Part shown: piece by piece, positions 46,751 to 56,121 of the stretch
Position numbering within the stretch: the stretch's first letter is position 1
Layout: every line of letters begins with the position of its first letter
Source of the DNA: Acuticoccus sediminis
GTDB lineage: Bacteria; Pseudomonadota; Alphaproteobacteria; Rhizobiales; Amorphaceae
NCBI RefSeq assembly: GCF_003258595.1
Contig: NZ_QHHQ01000008.1
Location: 236,242 to 300,241, forward strand
Direction: 5' to 3'
DNA length: 64,000 nucleotides
Translations under genes and position numbers: made by a program
The notes under the pieces: generated by a model
Told to the model about the DNA's origin: nothing
What the model saw: the letters and a program-made list of their open reading frames with translations, nothing else
The model's database searches: none

Positions 46751-47773
46751 TCAGTGGTAGCCCTTGTCCGGGTCCACCTTGCCGCGGAAGACCCAGTAGG
46801 AATAGGCCGTGTAGCCGAGGATGATCGGCAGCAGCACGATGGCGCCGACGAACATGAAGAGCTGCGACTTATACGGCGCGGCGGCCTGGTAGATCGTGAC
46901 CGACGTCGGGATGACGTAAGGCCACATGGAGATGCCGAGCCCCACGAAGGTGATGAAGAAGAGCGCCAGTGCGATGAGGAATGGCGCGACGTCGCGGTTG
47001 TGGAGCATCAGCGAGCGGAACAGCGCCACCGTCAGCACCACCACCAGGATCGGGACGGGCGCCGCGAAGAGGAGCGCCGGCCAGGCGAACCAGCGTTCCC
47101 AGTAGGCGGTGCCGAGATAGGGCGTGAAGAGGCTGACGATGACAATGAACGCGACCGTGCCGAGGCCGAAGCCCCAGGCGAGGCGGCGCGCCTTCTCCTG
47201 CGGCTCGCCCGACAGCTTCATGTTGAGCCAGGTCGCGCCGAGAAGGGCATAGCCCGTCACCACCGCCGCGCCGGTCACGACGCTGAACGGCGAGAGCCAG
47301 TCCAACCAGCCCCCGGCGTAGGCGCGGCCCTCCACCTGGACCCCCTGCAGGATGGCCCCGAGGATGACGCCCTGGCTGAAGGCGGCCACCGTCGAGCCGC
47401 CGATGAAGGCGCCGTCCCAGACGATGCGGCGCCGCTCCGAGGAGCGCCAGCGGAACTCGAACGCGACGCCGCGGAAGACCAGCGCCAGGAGCATCGCGAT
47501 GATCGGCGGATAGAGCGCCGGCATCAGGATCGCGTAGGCGAGAGGGAAGGCGGCGAAGAGGCCGCCGCCCCCCAGCACCAGCCATGTCTCGTTGCCGTCC
47601 CACACCGGGGCGACCGAGTTCATGAGGAGGTCGCGGTCGGCCTTCTTCGGGAAGAAGGGGTAGAGGATCCCGAGGCCGAGGTCGAAACCGTCCAGCACGA
47701 CGTAGATGAAGATGCCCGTCGCGAGCAGGATCGCCCAGGCGACCGTGAGATCAAAGCTGATCGCCAAGTCCAT
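46751..47773 (-). CDS. cydB: cytochrome bd-type quinol oxidase subunit II
   Basis: 340 aa, about eight to nine membrane helices. Characteristic YVVLDGFDLGLGILYPF near residue 25, PVWDGNETWLVLGGGGLFAAFP and GGWLDWLSPFSVVTG. It pairs with CydA in a proton-motive, high-affinity terminal oxidase. It starts 57 bp after the cydA stop. Confidence 0.94.
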   Translation of the reverse strand: MDLAISFDLTVAWAILLATGIFIYVVLDGFDLGLGILYPFFPKKADRDLLMNSVAPVWDGNETWLVLGGGGLFAAFPLAYAILMPALYPPIIAMLLALVFRGVAFEFRWRSSERRRIVWDGAFIGGSTVAAFSQGVILGAILQGVQVEGRAYAGGWLDWLSPFSVVTGAAVVTGYALLGATWLNMKLSGEPQEKARRLAWGFGLGTVAFIVIVSLFTPYLGTAYWERWFAWPALLFAAPVPILVVVLTVALFRSLMLHNRDVAPFLIALALFFITFVGLGISMWPYVIPTSVTIYQAAAPYKSQLFMFVGAIVLLPIILGYTAYSYWVFRGKVDPDKGYH

Positions 47774-47830
47774 GGCACAGGCTCCCCGTCGTTGCGTGTG
47801 TCGGTCGTTTCGGAAGGTCGGTGATGGCGG

Positions 47831-49261
47831 TCATTCGGCGGGGCCTCCCTTGAAGGCGCTCCGCCCGGCGACCTGGGCCGTGGGGGTGATGCCGGCGGTG
47901 CGGATCGGCCCTGGCTCGTCGGACGCGTCGTCCTCGGCCGGGCCGGGTGTCTGGCGCAGGAGCCTCAGCACGTACCAGACGCCGCTGCCGAACACGACGA
48001 AGTAGATAACGATGTAGGCGATCAGCGACGCGCCGACGGCGGGGGCGGCGACCGGCGACACGCTGTCGGCCGTCCGCAGCACGCCGTAGACCGTGTACGG
48101 CTGGCGGCCGACCTCTGTGGTGATCCAGCCGGCGAGCACCGCGACGAGGCCGGACGGGCCCATCACCATGGCGGCGCGGTGGAGCCAGGTGTTGGTGTAG
48201 AGCGTGCCTCTCCAGCGCGCCCAGAGGCTCCAGACGCCGACCCCCAGCATCAGGAAGCCGAGGCCGACCATCACGCGGAAGGCGAAGAAGACGATCGCGA
48301 CCGGCGGCCAGTCCTCCTCCGGCACGCTTTCGAGGCCCTTGAGCGGACCGTCCAGGCTGTGGGTCAGGATGAGGCTGGAGAGCTTGGGGATCTCGACCGC
48401 GTAGTCGACGCGGCGTTCCGCGTCGTTGGGAATGCCGAAGAGGACGAGCGGCGCGCCCTCCGGGTGATCCTGGTAGTGACCTTCCATGGCCATCACCTTG
48501 ACCGGCTGGTACTCGAGCGTGTTGAGGCCGTGCGAGTCGCCGAGGAAGATCTGCACCGGCGTGACGATCGCCGCCATCCACATCGCCATCGAGAACATCG
48601 TCTTCACGGCGCGGTTCGCGCCGCGTCCACGCAGGAGCTGCCAGGCGCCGACGCCGCCGACGATGAAGGCGGTCGTGAGGTAGGCCGCCGTCACCGTATG
48701 CGCGAAGCGGTGCAGGAACGACGGGTTGAAGATGATCGCCCACCAGTCCGCCGGGAGATACTGCCCGTCCGCGCTCACCGTGTAGCCGGCCGGCGTGTGC
48801 ATCCACGAGTTCACCGACAGGATCCAGGACGCCGAGATCGCGGTGCCGACCGCCACCATGAGGCAGGCGATCATGTGCAGCGTCTCGCCGACCCGGTCGC
48901 GGCCGAACAGCATGATCCCGAGGAAGCCTGCCTCCAGGAAGAAGGCGGTCAGCACCTCGTAGGCCATCAGCGGCCCGATCACCGGACCGGCCCTGTCGGA
49001 GAACACCGACCAGTTGGTGCCGAACTGGTAGCTCATGGTGATGCCGGAGACGACGCCCATCGCGAAGACGATGGCGAACGGCTTCACCCAGAACTTCCAG
49101 AGCTGGAGATAGGCTTCATCGCGTCGCCAGAGCCACATGAAGTTCAGGACCGCCAGGTAGCTCGCAAGGCCAATGGTGACGGCAGGGAACAGGAAGTGGA
49201 ATGCGACGGTGAAGCCGAACTGGATGCGTGCCAGCAGCAGCGCATCGAACTGATCGAGCAT
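47831..49261 (-). CDS. cydA: cytochrome bd-type quinol oxidase subunit I, short Q-loop (CIO) type
   Basis: 476 aa. Haem ligand His in ARIQFGFTVAFHFLFP, a second in HTVTAAYLTTAF, GRQPYTVYGVLRTADSVSP for the haem d site and VKVMAMEGHYQ for the quinol loop. The Q-loop between GHYQ and VAIVFFAF is short, as in the cyanide-insensitive CioAB group. It would let the cell respire at low oxygen or in the presence of cyanide and sulfide, in keeping with the sulfide genes elsewhere in the window. Confidence 0.94.
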   Translation of the reverse strand: MLDQFDALLLARIQFGFTVAFHFLFPAVTIGLASYLAVLNFMWLWRRDEAYLQLWKFWVKPFAIVFAMGVVSGITMSYQFGTNWSVFSDRAGPVIGPLMAYEVLTAFFLEAGFLGIMLFGRDRVGETLHMIACLMVAVGTAISASWILSVNSWMHTPAGYTVSADGQYLPADWWAIIFNPSFLHRFAHTVTAAYLTTAFIVGGVGAWQLLRGRGANRAVKTMFSMAMWMAAIVTPVQIFLGDSHGLNTLEYQPVKVMAMEGHYQDHPEGAPLVLFGIPNDAERRVDYAVEIPKLSSLILTHSLDGPLKGLESVPEEDWPPVAIVFFAFRVMVGLGFLMLGVGVWSLWARWRGTLYTNTWLHRAAMVMGPSGLVAVLAGWITTEVGRQPYTVYGVLRTADSVSPVAAPAVGASLIAYIVIYFVVFGSGVWYVLRLLRQTPGPAEDDASDEPGPIRTAGITPTAQVAGRSAFKGGPAE

Positions 49262-49278
49262 GGGCCTCTCCCGTTCGG

Positions 49279-49319
49279 ATTTCAGACATTTCTGAAATCT
49301 GTGATACTTATAATGTCAA
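49279..49319 (-). promoter_or_regulatory. cydA promoter region with candidate operator
   Basis: An inverted repeat ATTTCAG-ACATTT-CTGAAAT lies at 49279-49298, 18 bases before the cydA start. On the minus strand a consensus TTGACA -35 element stands at 49319-49314, and the repeat covers the position 17 bases on where the -10 would lie. A repressor bound there would block RNA polymerase. The binding protein (Rrf2-type or other) is not in the window as far as seen. Confidence 0.5.
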
Positions 49320-49583
49320 GGCAATCGCCCCTGCGAGCCTATCCGCCATGCAGATCGGCACGGTGACAGGATCACATGACGTGCCGGCATCGTCGCGCAT
49401 TCGGGCGCCGATCTGCGCTAGAATGCCGCAGAATGAGGATGGGTGTCCGGGCGCGAATGAAACCGCCGCCTCGACGCAAGGCGTTGCCGGACATCGCGCT
49501 TTCGTGGCGCCTGGGCTATTGAGGGCCGATGTGGGGAATGTGCGAATGAGTGGCAGCCGCCGGGTCCTGAGCGGGAGCGATCG

Positions 49584-50369
49584 GTGACGAACGTCCTCGA
49601 CCTGACGGTCCTGCGCTGCGGGACCGCCTTCGCCGCGAGGCCGACCGGGGCCGGAAGCGATGCGGCGGCGGGCGTCGTGAGCGAGCCGATCCTCGCCTAC
49701 CTCGTCAGGACGCTGAACGGGGTGGTGCTGTTCGACACCGGTCTCGACCGGCGGCATCTCGCCGACCCGGTCCGCCGCGCGGCGATGTTCTCCGCCGCCG
49801 GCTGGCCGGCCCCGCCGGTGGTCGGCGAGGGGGAGGATCTCGTGTCGCAGCTCGCCCGGCAGGGCCTGCGGCCGGAGGACATCGACCACGTCGTGGTGAG
49901 CCACCTGCATGCCGACCGCACCGGCGGCCTCAAGGCGACGCCGCGGGCGCACAAGACGCTCCAGCGGGCCGAGCATGCGGCGGCGTTCGCCCCGGAAGGG
50001 GCGCCCGACGCCCGCTACCTCCCGCTCGACTACGACCTCGCATCGGTCACGTTCGACGTCGTCGACGGCGATACGGTCCTCGACGAGGGACTGACCGTCG
50101 TCGCGACGCCCGGCCGCACGGTCGGCCACCAGTCGCTGATCGTCGAACTGGCCGGGACGGGCCCGGTGATCCTCGCCGCCGGGGCGTGCGGGAGCCGCGC
50201 GGACCTCGCCGCCGCGGTGCCGCCGTCGCCGTGCCGGGACGCTGCTGCCGCGCTCGCCTCGCTCCGGCGCCTCGACGCGCTGGCGTGGACGCTGGGCGCC
50301 GAGATATTGGTCGGCGACGATGCGCGCCGGGTCGGGACCCTCGGTCGCGCGGCGGAGCAACATGCGTAG
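49584..50369 (+). CDS. metallo-beta-lactamase-fold protein with degenerate metal sites
   Basis: 261 aa, lactonase-like in layout, but its metal ligands are eroded. The key motif is HLHADR (107-112, expected HxHxDH). TPGRTVGHQS has Arg178 where the family has His. The later Asp motif is ILAAGACG, and the expected final GHD reads GDD at 244-246. It therefore probably does not bind two metals and may be a binding protein or a decayed enzyme. GTG start after GGGAGCGAT. It lies next to the L-asparaginase gene; the two share no obvious pathway. Confidence 0.75.
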   Translation: MTNVLDLTVLRCGTAFAARPTGAGSDAAAGVVSEPILAYLVRTLNGVVLFDTGLDRRHLADPVRRAAMFSAAGWPAPPVVGEGEDLVSQLARQGLRPEDIDHVVVSHLHADRTGGLKATPRAHKTLQRAEHAAAFAPEGAPDARYLPLDYDLASVTFDVVDGDTVLDEGLTVVATPGRTVGHQSLIVELAGTGPVILAAGACGSRADLAAAVPPSPCRDAAAALASLRRLDALAWTLGAEILVGDDARRVGTLGRAAEQHA

Positions 50370-50411
50370 GCGCCGCGCGGCACGGCCGGCCGGCAACGAC
50401 AGGACAGGGCG

Positions 50412-51416
50412 ATGACGAATCCGATCATCTGTGAGGTGACCCGCGGCGCGCTCGTCGAGTCGCTGCACCGCGGCGCTTACGTGGTGGTCGATTCGGCGGG
50501 GGCGGTCGTGGCGGCCTCCGGCGACATCGAGCGCCCCGTTTATGCCCGGTCCTCGATGAAGATGATGCAGGCCCTGCCGCTCGTCGAAAGCGGAGCGGCG
50601 GACGCGGCGGGCTTCGGCGTCCGGGCGCTGGCTCTCGCCGGCGCGTCGCACTCGGGCGAGCCCGGCCACGTCGCGATGGCGTCCGAGATGCTCCAGCGCG
50701 TCGGCCTGACGGAGGACGCGCTCGGCTGCGGACCGCAATGGCCGGCGGAGGTGCGCGACATGGCGGCGCTCTACGCGACGCGCGGCAGGCCGGGCCGGAT
50801 CCACAACAACTGCTCCGGCAAGCACGCCGGCTTCCTGGCGACCGCGCGCCACCTCGGCCACGACGTCGCGACCTATCTCGACCCCTCCAACCCGGTGCAG
50901 AGGGAGGTGAAGGCGGCGGTCGAGGCGGTCGCGGGGACGGTTCTCGACGCCGGATGCTGCTCCATCGACGGCTGCTCTGCGCCCACCTTCGCGATGCCGC
51001 TGGTCAGCCTCGCCCACGCCTTCGCGCGCCTCGGCACGGGCGCCGACCTCGCCCCGTCGCGGGCGGAGGCCGCGCGCCGGCTGATGGAAGCGGCGATGGC
51101 CGAGCCGTGGCTTGTGGCGGGGACCGGACGGATGTGCACGGAGCTGATGGCGCTCGCGCCGGGCCGCATCTACGCCAAGACCGGTGCGGAGGGCGTCTAC
51201 GTCGGCGCCTTCCCCCAGGCCGGTCTCGCCGTGGCGCTGAAGTGCGACGACGGGACGACCCGTGCGTCGGAGGCGCTGATGGCCGCCCTCGTCCTGCGCC
51301 ACGCCGCGCTGCCAGCGGAGGCGGCGGCGCAGGTCGCCGGAATGGCCGATCGCCCGGTCACGGACCGCAACGGGGCCGAGGTGGGTCGCATCCGGGGCGT
51401 GCTGGCGGGCGCCTGA
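50412..51416 (+). CDS. L-asparaginase, rhizobial (ReAV-like, PF06089) type
   Basis: 334 aa of the family that includes thermolabile R. etli asparaginase, structurally a serine enzyme unrelated to E. coli AnsB. RSSMKMMQALP shows the Ser-x-x-Lys pair, and NNCSGKHAGFL is the conserved second site. No signal peptide, so cytoplasmic. It probably turns asparagine into aspartate and ammonia for growth. ATG 50412 lies 42 bases after the MBL-fold gene stop. Confidence 0.88.
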   Translation: MTNPIICEVTRGALVESLHRGAYVVVDSAGAVVAASGDIERPVYARSSMKMMQALPLVESGAADAAGFGVRALALAGASHSGEPGHVAMASEMLQRVGLTEDALGCGPQWPAEVRDMAALYATRGRPGRIHNNCSGKHAGFLATARHLGHDVATYLDPSNPVQREVKAAVEAVAGTVLDAGCCSIDGCSAPTFAMPLVSLAHAFARLGTGADLAPSRAEAARRLMEAAMAEPWLVAGTGRMCTELMALAPGRIYAKTGAEGVYVGAFPQAGLAVALKCDDGTTRASEALMAALVLRHAALPAEAAAQVAGMADRPVTDRNGAEVGRIRGVLAGA

Positions 51417-51450
51417 CGGCCCGGCGCTGGCTCTGCGCCGTCGCCGCGGG

Positions 51451-51765
51451 TCAGTTCACCGTCTGGATGATGTCGAAGCTCTCGAGCTCGGGATGGCCGA
51501 GGTAGAGGGGCTTGTTGTCGCCCGCGCCGGCGTGCGCCTTGCGGAACGCCTCGGAGCGGGTCCAGTCGAGGAAGGCCGCCTCCGACTCCCAGATCGTGTG
51601 GGAGGCATAGAGCGTGTAGTCGTCCTTCTGCGGCCCCTTGAGGAGGTGGAACTCCACGAAGCCGGGGACCTCGTTGAGGTGGGTGTCGCGTCCCAGCCAG
51701 ACGGCCTCGAAGTCGGCCTCCGAGCCTTTGCGCACCTGGAAGCGGTTCATCGTGATGTAGGACAT
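51451..51765 (-). CDS. antibiotic-biosynthesis-monooxygenase-fold protein
   Basis: 104 aa with the ABM fold: MSYITMNRFQVRKGSEADFEAV, GFVEFHLLKG and ASHTIWESEAAFLDW. The ABM family includes haem-degrading HmoA/IsdG-like enzymes, and this could be one. ATG 51765 has AGGAGG upstream. Convergent with the asparaginase gene. Confidence 0.8.
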   Translation of the reverse strand: MSYITMNRFQVRKGSEADFEAVWLGRDTHLNEVPGFVEFHLLKGPQKDDYTLYASHTIWESEAAFLDWTRSEAFRKAHAGAGDNKPLYLGHPELESFDIIQTVN

Positions 51766-51830
51766 GGGCGGCCTCCTGCGGCGCGGAGCACACCCCGAGC
51801 GGCCACGTTCGTCAAGCGCCGTGTGATGCG

Positions 51831-52445
51831 TCACCGGTGTCTGTGCGAAAGTTCGTCACGGGCGAGCGCGACGACGAGGTGCGGGAACGACTTGCGCGGG
51901 ACCGTCTCTGCAAGCGCCTTCGCGTCACGGCCCATCCGGTGCCGATTGGCGGCCTCGAGCGCGAGGTCGTCGGCGAACGGGTAGAGCTCGTCCCAGACGG
52001 CCTGGACCTCGCGGAAGAAGATGTCGACCGCGGTGTCGCCGACGCCCTTCACCGACTTGAGCCGCGCCCGCTCGTCCTTCGGGTCGTGCCCGGCCGCCTC
52101 GCGCAGGCGCCGCAGGTCGCCGCCGTAGTCGTCCACGATGAGCTGCGCCGCGTCGCCGAGGATCGAGGCCGTGCGCTCGTCGAACCGAGCATAGCCGTTT
52201 TCGTTGAGAATCTTCCTGCGCGTCTCCCACGTGGCGTCCGCCATCTTCCGCGCCGTCGTCAGTCCCGCGTCGGCGAGCGCCCGCGCGGCGCGGGCGGCCT
52301 GGTCGTGGCGGATCGGGCTGGCGGAGAGGATGCAGGCCGTCAGCCAGCGAAAGAGGGGCGAGGGCGTCCCCCTGGCGAGCGGGATCGACAGCTCCTCGCA
52401 GAAGGTGCGGCCCTCATCGGCCATCAGCGTCCGGGCCTCGGTCAT
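51831..52445 (-). CDS. HhH-GPD-type DNA glycosylase/endonuclease III-like protein
   Basis: 204 aa. The helix-hairpin-helix LKSVKGVGDTAVDIFFREVQ (about residues 128-147) is characteristic of base-excision glycosylases. The usual catalytic Lys and Asp regions are not obvious, and no C-terminal iron-sulfur Cys cluster is present. It most likely binds or cleaves damaged DNA. The upstream open frame and start ATG 52445 have no competing site. The small DMT-like gene lies 27 bp upstream on the same strand. Confidence 0.7.
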   Translation of the reverse strand: MTEARTLMADEGRTFCEELSIPLARGTPSPLFRWLTACILSASPIRHDQAARAARALADAGLTTARKMADATWETRRKILNENGYARFDERTASILGDAAQLIVDDYGGDLRRLREAAGHDPKDERARLKSVKGVGDTAVDIFFREVQAVWDELYPFADDLALEAANRHRMGRDAKALAETVPRKSFPHLVVALARDELSHRHR

Positions 52446-52472
52446 GGGACCTCCTCGGCCTTTGTCGGCTCC

Positions 52473-52841
52473 TCAGAACGGGCCGCGGAACACGAAGGCG
52501 ACCCCTATGAAGATGAACACGAAACCGATCCCATGGTTCAACGTGAACCGCTCGCCCAGCACCGTCACCGAGAAGACGGCGAAGACGATCAGAGTGATCA
52601 CCTCCTGGATCGTCTTCAGCTCCGCGGCCGAGTAGACGCGGTGGCCGATCCGGTTGGCCGGGACTGCGAGGCAGTACTCGAAAAAGGCGATGCCCCAGCT
52701 GACGAGGACGACGAGCCACAGCGCGCGCCCCTCGAAGCGCAGGTGCCCGTACCACGCGAACGTCATGAACACGTTGGAGCACAGCAGGAGGACGATAGGC
52801 GCGATCGCGGGCCAAAGGGGTCCACTCAGCCAGGACGACAT
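52473..52841 (-). CDS. DMT superfamily small membrane protein, DUF486
   Basis: 122 aa with four membrane helices (IAPIVLLLCSNVFMTFAWYG onward to FIFIGVAFVF). Characteristic conserved AELKTIQEVITL matches DUF486. Function unknown; probably a metabolite transporter of the EamA-like superfamily. Confidence 0.85.
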   Translation of the reverse strand: MSSWLSGPLWPAIAPIVLLLCSNVFMTFAWYGHLRFEGRALWLVVLVSWGIAFFEYCLAVPANRIGHRVYSAAELKTIQEVITLIVFAVFSVTVLGERFTLNHGIGFVFIFIGVAFVFRGPF

Positions 52842-52957
52842 CGACAGACTTCTCCGTAAGGGGTCGGCCGAACCTAGCGTGAGTCGGCGCCGGGGAAGGA
52901 GATGGCGTCGCGACGGGGCAGAGGTGCGAAACCGGCGCGGCGGGCGTCAGGCGCCCG

Positions 52958-53602
52958 TCAGGTCGTCCGAACGGCGGGATTCAACGCCGATTTCGCTCCG
53001 GCCGGGGGGCCTTCGTTCAGCCTTGCGCCGTTCTCCGCGTAGAGGTTGGCGCGGATCAGCGGCCAGTTGGCCCACAGGAACAGGATGTTGAAGATTGGCC
53101 CCAGCGTCTTGAACCACGCCCACGCCTCCACCGACATCGTGCGCCAGACGACCTCGTTGGCGAACGCCATGGCGAGGAGGTAGCCGATCATCCGCAGGGA
53201 CAGCATCCACCACGCCCCGTCCGTCAGGCGAAACCCGTCCTGGAGCGAGGCCTTGAGGAGGAGGCGGCCCGTGAGAAGCCCGGCAAGAATAGCCATCGCG
53301 CCGCCCGCGTTGACGAGGGTTGCGCGAAACTGGATGTAGTCGGCCTTGTCGAACGCTATGGTCAGCGCACCGAAGAGACCCGCCACCAGGACCATGCCCG
53401 CCGGAATCAGCGGAAAACGCCGCTTCTCGAACCAGGAATATCCCGCCGCCACCGCGGTCGCCGCCACGAACAGGAGCGTCGCCGCGTTGAGGTGGACGAG
53501 CTGGAGCGCGGCGACGAAGACGACGGCGGGTCCGATCTCGATTGCGAAGCGTTCAAGCAGCTTCGGCTTGTTCACACGCTGCCAGGGGGTCTTGCCATCC
53601 AT
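52958..53602 (-). CDS. yciB: inner membrane septation protein YciB/IspZ
   Basis: 214 aa from ATG 53602. A GGAGA site lies 7 bases upstream, whereas two earlier ATG codons overlap it. Five membrane helices; signature [20 protein letters not shown] near the C-terminus and [17 protein letters not shown] before it. Involved in septation and envelope synthesis. Divergent from the ClpP-like gene. Confidence 0.9.
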   Translation of the reverse strand: MDGKTPWQRVNKPKLLERFAIEIGPAVVFVAALQLVHLNAATLLFVAATAVAAGYSWFEKRRFPLIPAGMVLVAGLFGALTIAFDKADYIQFRATLVNAGGAMAILAGLLTGRLLLKASLQDGFRLTDGAWWMLSLRMIGYLLAMAFANEVVWRTMSVEAWAWFKTLGPIFNILFLWANWPLIRANLYAENGARLNEGPPAGAKSALNPAVRTT

Positions 53603-53709
53603 CATCATTCTCCGGTCGGATCGGAGAACGCGTCTTGGCCGCCATTCGATCCCGTTTGCGTTTCGGGTCACAGACTCATAGATACCGCCCAACACTCGAG
53701 AGGACGAGA

Positions 53710-54318
53710 ATGCCCCTATTTTCCCGCTTCGACGATGACGACGACGAGGACGAAGAGAAGCTGAAGAGCCAGCAGTCGATCCCTGTCGACAAGCACCTCT
53801 TCGACGCGCGGCAGGTCATGATCGTCGGCCAGATCTCGATGGACCTGGCGCGAGACGTCTGCCAGCGCCTCCTGGCGCTGTCGCATGTGTCCAACGATCC
53901 GATCACCGTCATCGTGTCCTCGCCCGGCGGCCACGTGGAATCGGGCGACATGATCCACGACACGATCGGCATGATCTCGCCCAAGGTGAACATCCTCGGG
54001 ATGGGCTGGGTCGCCTCCGCCGGCGCGCTGATCTACATCTCCGTGCCGAAGGAGCAGCGGTTCTGCACCTCGAACACGCGCTTCCTGCTGCACCAACCCT
54101 CCGGCGGCGCCGGCGGTGCGGCCTCGGACATCGAGATCCAGGCGCGCGAGATCATCAAGATGCGCGAGCGGCTCGACCACCTGTTCGCCGCGGCGACGGG
54201 CCAGCCGCTGGAGCGCATCCAGAAGGACACCGACCGCGACCACTGGATGAGCGCCAGCGAGGCGGTCGACTACGGCCTCGTCGGCAAGATCGTCTCCCGC
54301 GCCGGGGACATCTCCTGA
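53710..54318 (+). CDS. ClpP-family serine protease with acidic N-terminal extension
   Basis: 202 aa. The catalytic triad reads Ser103 ([10 protein letters not shown]), His128 (RFLLHQP) and Asp173 (QKDTDRD), so the protease is probably active. The stretch [11 protein letters not shown] at residues 7-17 is unusual; it replaces the normal short propeptide. It differs from canonical ClpP1 and belongs to the ClpP-like subgroup of alphaproteobacteria. Its stop overlaps the aldo/keto reductase start (TGATG), so the two are translated together. Confidence 0.85.
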   Translation: MPLFSRFDDDDDEDEEKLKSQQSIPVDKHLFDARQVMIVGQISMDLARDVCQRLLALSHVSNDPITVIVSSPGGHVESGDMIHDTIGMISPKVNILGMGWVASAGALIYISVPKEQRFCTSNTRFLLHQPSGGAGGAASDIEIQAREIIKMRERLDHLFAAATGQPLERIQKDTDRDHWMSASEAVDYGLVGKIVSRAGDIS

Positions 54319-55145
54319 TGGCGATGCCGACGTTCGACGTCGCCGGCGTGTCGATCCCGAAGATCGGGATCGGCACCTACGGCATGGACGGCGAGCCGGC
54401 CAGCACCGCGGTCTCCGAGGGGCTGAAGGGCGGCTACCGTCACGTCGATACGGCGGAGATGTACGGCAACGAGGTGGCCGTGGGCGAGGGGATCCGCGCC
54501 TCCGGCCTGCCTCGTGAAGAGATCTTCGTGACCACCAAGGTCTGGCACGACCACCTGACCGACAGCGCCATGCAGGCCGCCGCCGAGGGCTCCCTGCAGC
54601 GCCTCGGCCTCGACCGGGTGGACCTCTACCTGATCCACTGGCCGAGCCGGGACGTGCCCGTCTCGGAGGCGGTCGCGGCGCTCGGGTGGATCCGCAGCCG
54701 CGGGCTCGCCCGTGCTGTCGGCATCTCCAACTTCCCGGTCAAGCTGATCGAGGAGGCGGTCGCCGCGTCCGAGGTGGAGCTCGCCGTCAATCAGGTCGAG
54801 TACCATCCCTTCATGGACCAGAGTGCGGTCCTGGCAGCGCTGCGGCGCCACGGCATGGGTCTCACCGCCTACTGTCCGCTCGCCCGCGGCAAGATCCTCG
54901 ACGACGAGACGATCTGCGGCATCGCGGAGCGTCACGGCGTCACTCCGGCCGCGATCACGCTCGCCTGGCTCATCGGCCAGGAGGAGGTCATCGCGATCCC
55001 GAAGTCGAGTTCGCCGAAGCGCCTGATGGAGAACCTGAAGGCCCTCGACGTGGTCCTCACCGAGGCGGAGCGGTCGGCGATCGACGCCCTGCGCAGCCCC
55101 AGGGGCCGCCTCGTCAATCCGGACTTCGCGCCCGACTGGGATTGA
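54318..55145 (+). CDS. aldo/keto reductase
   Basis: 275-aa NADPH-dependent reductase. Catalytic tetrad visible as Asp (DTAEMYGNE), Tyr in the same motif, Lys (TTKVW) and His (LIHWP). The C-terminal NADPH site IPKSSSPKRLMENLKA is typical. Start overlaps the ClpP-like stop. Substrate probably an aldehyde or ketone. Confidence 0.9.
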   Translation: MAMPTFDVAGVSIPKIGIGTYGMDGEPASTAVSEGLKGGYRHVDTAEMYGNEVAVGEGIRASGLPREEIFVTTKVWHDHLTDSAMQAAAEGSLQRLGLDRVDLYLIHWPSRDVPVSEAVAALGWIRSRGLARAVGISNFPVKLIEEAVAASEVELAVNQVEYHPFMDQSAVLAALRRHGMGLTAYCPLARGKILDDETICGIAERHGVTPAAITLAWLIGQEEVIAIPKSSSPKRLMENLKALDVVLTEAERSAIDALRSPRGRLVNPDFAPDWD

Positions 55146-55149
55146 GCCG

Positions 55150-55995
55150 TTGGGACCCTTCGAAGACGCGTTCGCGCTTCTGAAGCCCTCGAACGCCGTG
55201 TACATCGCGGCGCTCGCCGGCTTCGTCCTCATGTTCTGGCGGCGCGGGCTGGGGATGACGGTCACCGGTGTCGCGCTCGTCCTGTGGGGCGCCATCGCCT
55301 ACCTGCCCATCGGCCGGCTGATGACCGAGCCGCTGGAGACGCGCTTCGAGCGCCGGAACGTCGACAGGATCGACGGCATCGTCCTCCTCGGCGGCTTCCT
55401 CGGCCGCGTGGAACCGGACCCGCTCTGGACCGAGCTCGGCCGGCATGGCGGGCGCCTGGTCGCGACCGCGCTCCTCGCCAGGCGCTTCCCGGACGCGCAG
55501 ATCCTGATCACCGACATTTCCGAGGCGAAGAGCGCCGCCGCCGTGCTGATCGAGCTCGGCGTCGACGAGGACCGGATCATGACCGAGACGCGGGCGACCT
55601 CGACTTGGGAGAACGCGCGCTATTCCTACGAGATGATGCGCCCCGACCCGGACAAGGTCTACGCGCTGGTGACCTCGGCGAGCCACATGCCGCGGTCCGT
55701 CGGCGTGTTCCGCACGGCGGGGTGGCCGGAGATGGTGCCGGTCCCGACCGACCGGATGTCCGCGCCCTGGTCGGTGTGGCACGGTGTCCCGCTCGACGCG
55801 GAAGACGGGTTCGCCGATTTCGACTGGGCGATGCGCGAGTGGCTCGCCCTCGTGTCGTACCGGATCATGGGGCGGACCGGGAGCCTCGTTCCGGGGCCGG
55901 ACCCGGAGGAAACGCCGCCCGGAAAGCGCGACGCCGGCGACGAGCGGACGGACCCGGCCGACGGCCGATCCGAGGATCCGCTCACGCCGGCCTGA
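55150..55995 (+). CDS. YdcF/ElyC-like DUF218 membrane protein
   Basis: 281 aa with one or two N-terminal membrane helices and a DUF218 domain (DGIVLLGG, then TSASHMPRSVGVFRTAGWPE). Family members act at the envelope in glycan-lipid metabolism. A charged C-terminal tail of about 25 residues (DAGDERTDPADGR) follows. TTG start 55150, four bases after the aldo/keto reductase stop, is the only candidate in frame. Confidence 0.8.
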   Translation: MGPFEDAFALLKPSNAVYIAALAGFVLMFWRRGLGMTVTGVALVLWGAIAYLPIGRLMTEPLETRFERRNVDRIDGIVLLGGFLGRVEPDPLWTELGRHGGRLVATALLARRFPDAQILITDISEAKSAAAVLIELGVDEDRIMTETRATSTWENARYSYEMMRPDPDKVYALVTSASHMPRSVGVFRTAGWPEMVPVPTDRMSAPWSVWHGVPLDAEDGFADFDWAMREWLALVSYRIMGRTGSLVPGPDPEETPPGKRDAGDERTDPADGRSEDPLTPA

Positions 55996-56121
55996 TCCCA
56001 TCCGTCCTTGCCGGGCCGGCATGGTTCGGCAGTCCGGGCGTGTTCATGTTGCCATGGCGAGCGCCGCCACGACATAATTCGCCCAACCACCCCGCGGGGA
56101 AGAGACAACCTAGGACCGTCC

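Noticed and set aside
51837..52859. 340-codon plus-strand frame opposite the HhH and DUF486 genes
   Set aside because: Antisense to two genes with recognised families; the translation is Arg/Glu-rich noise.
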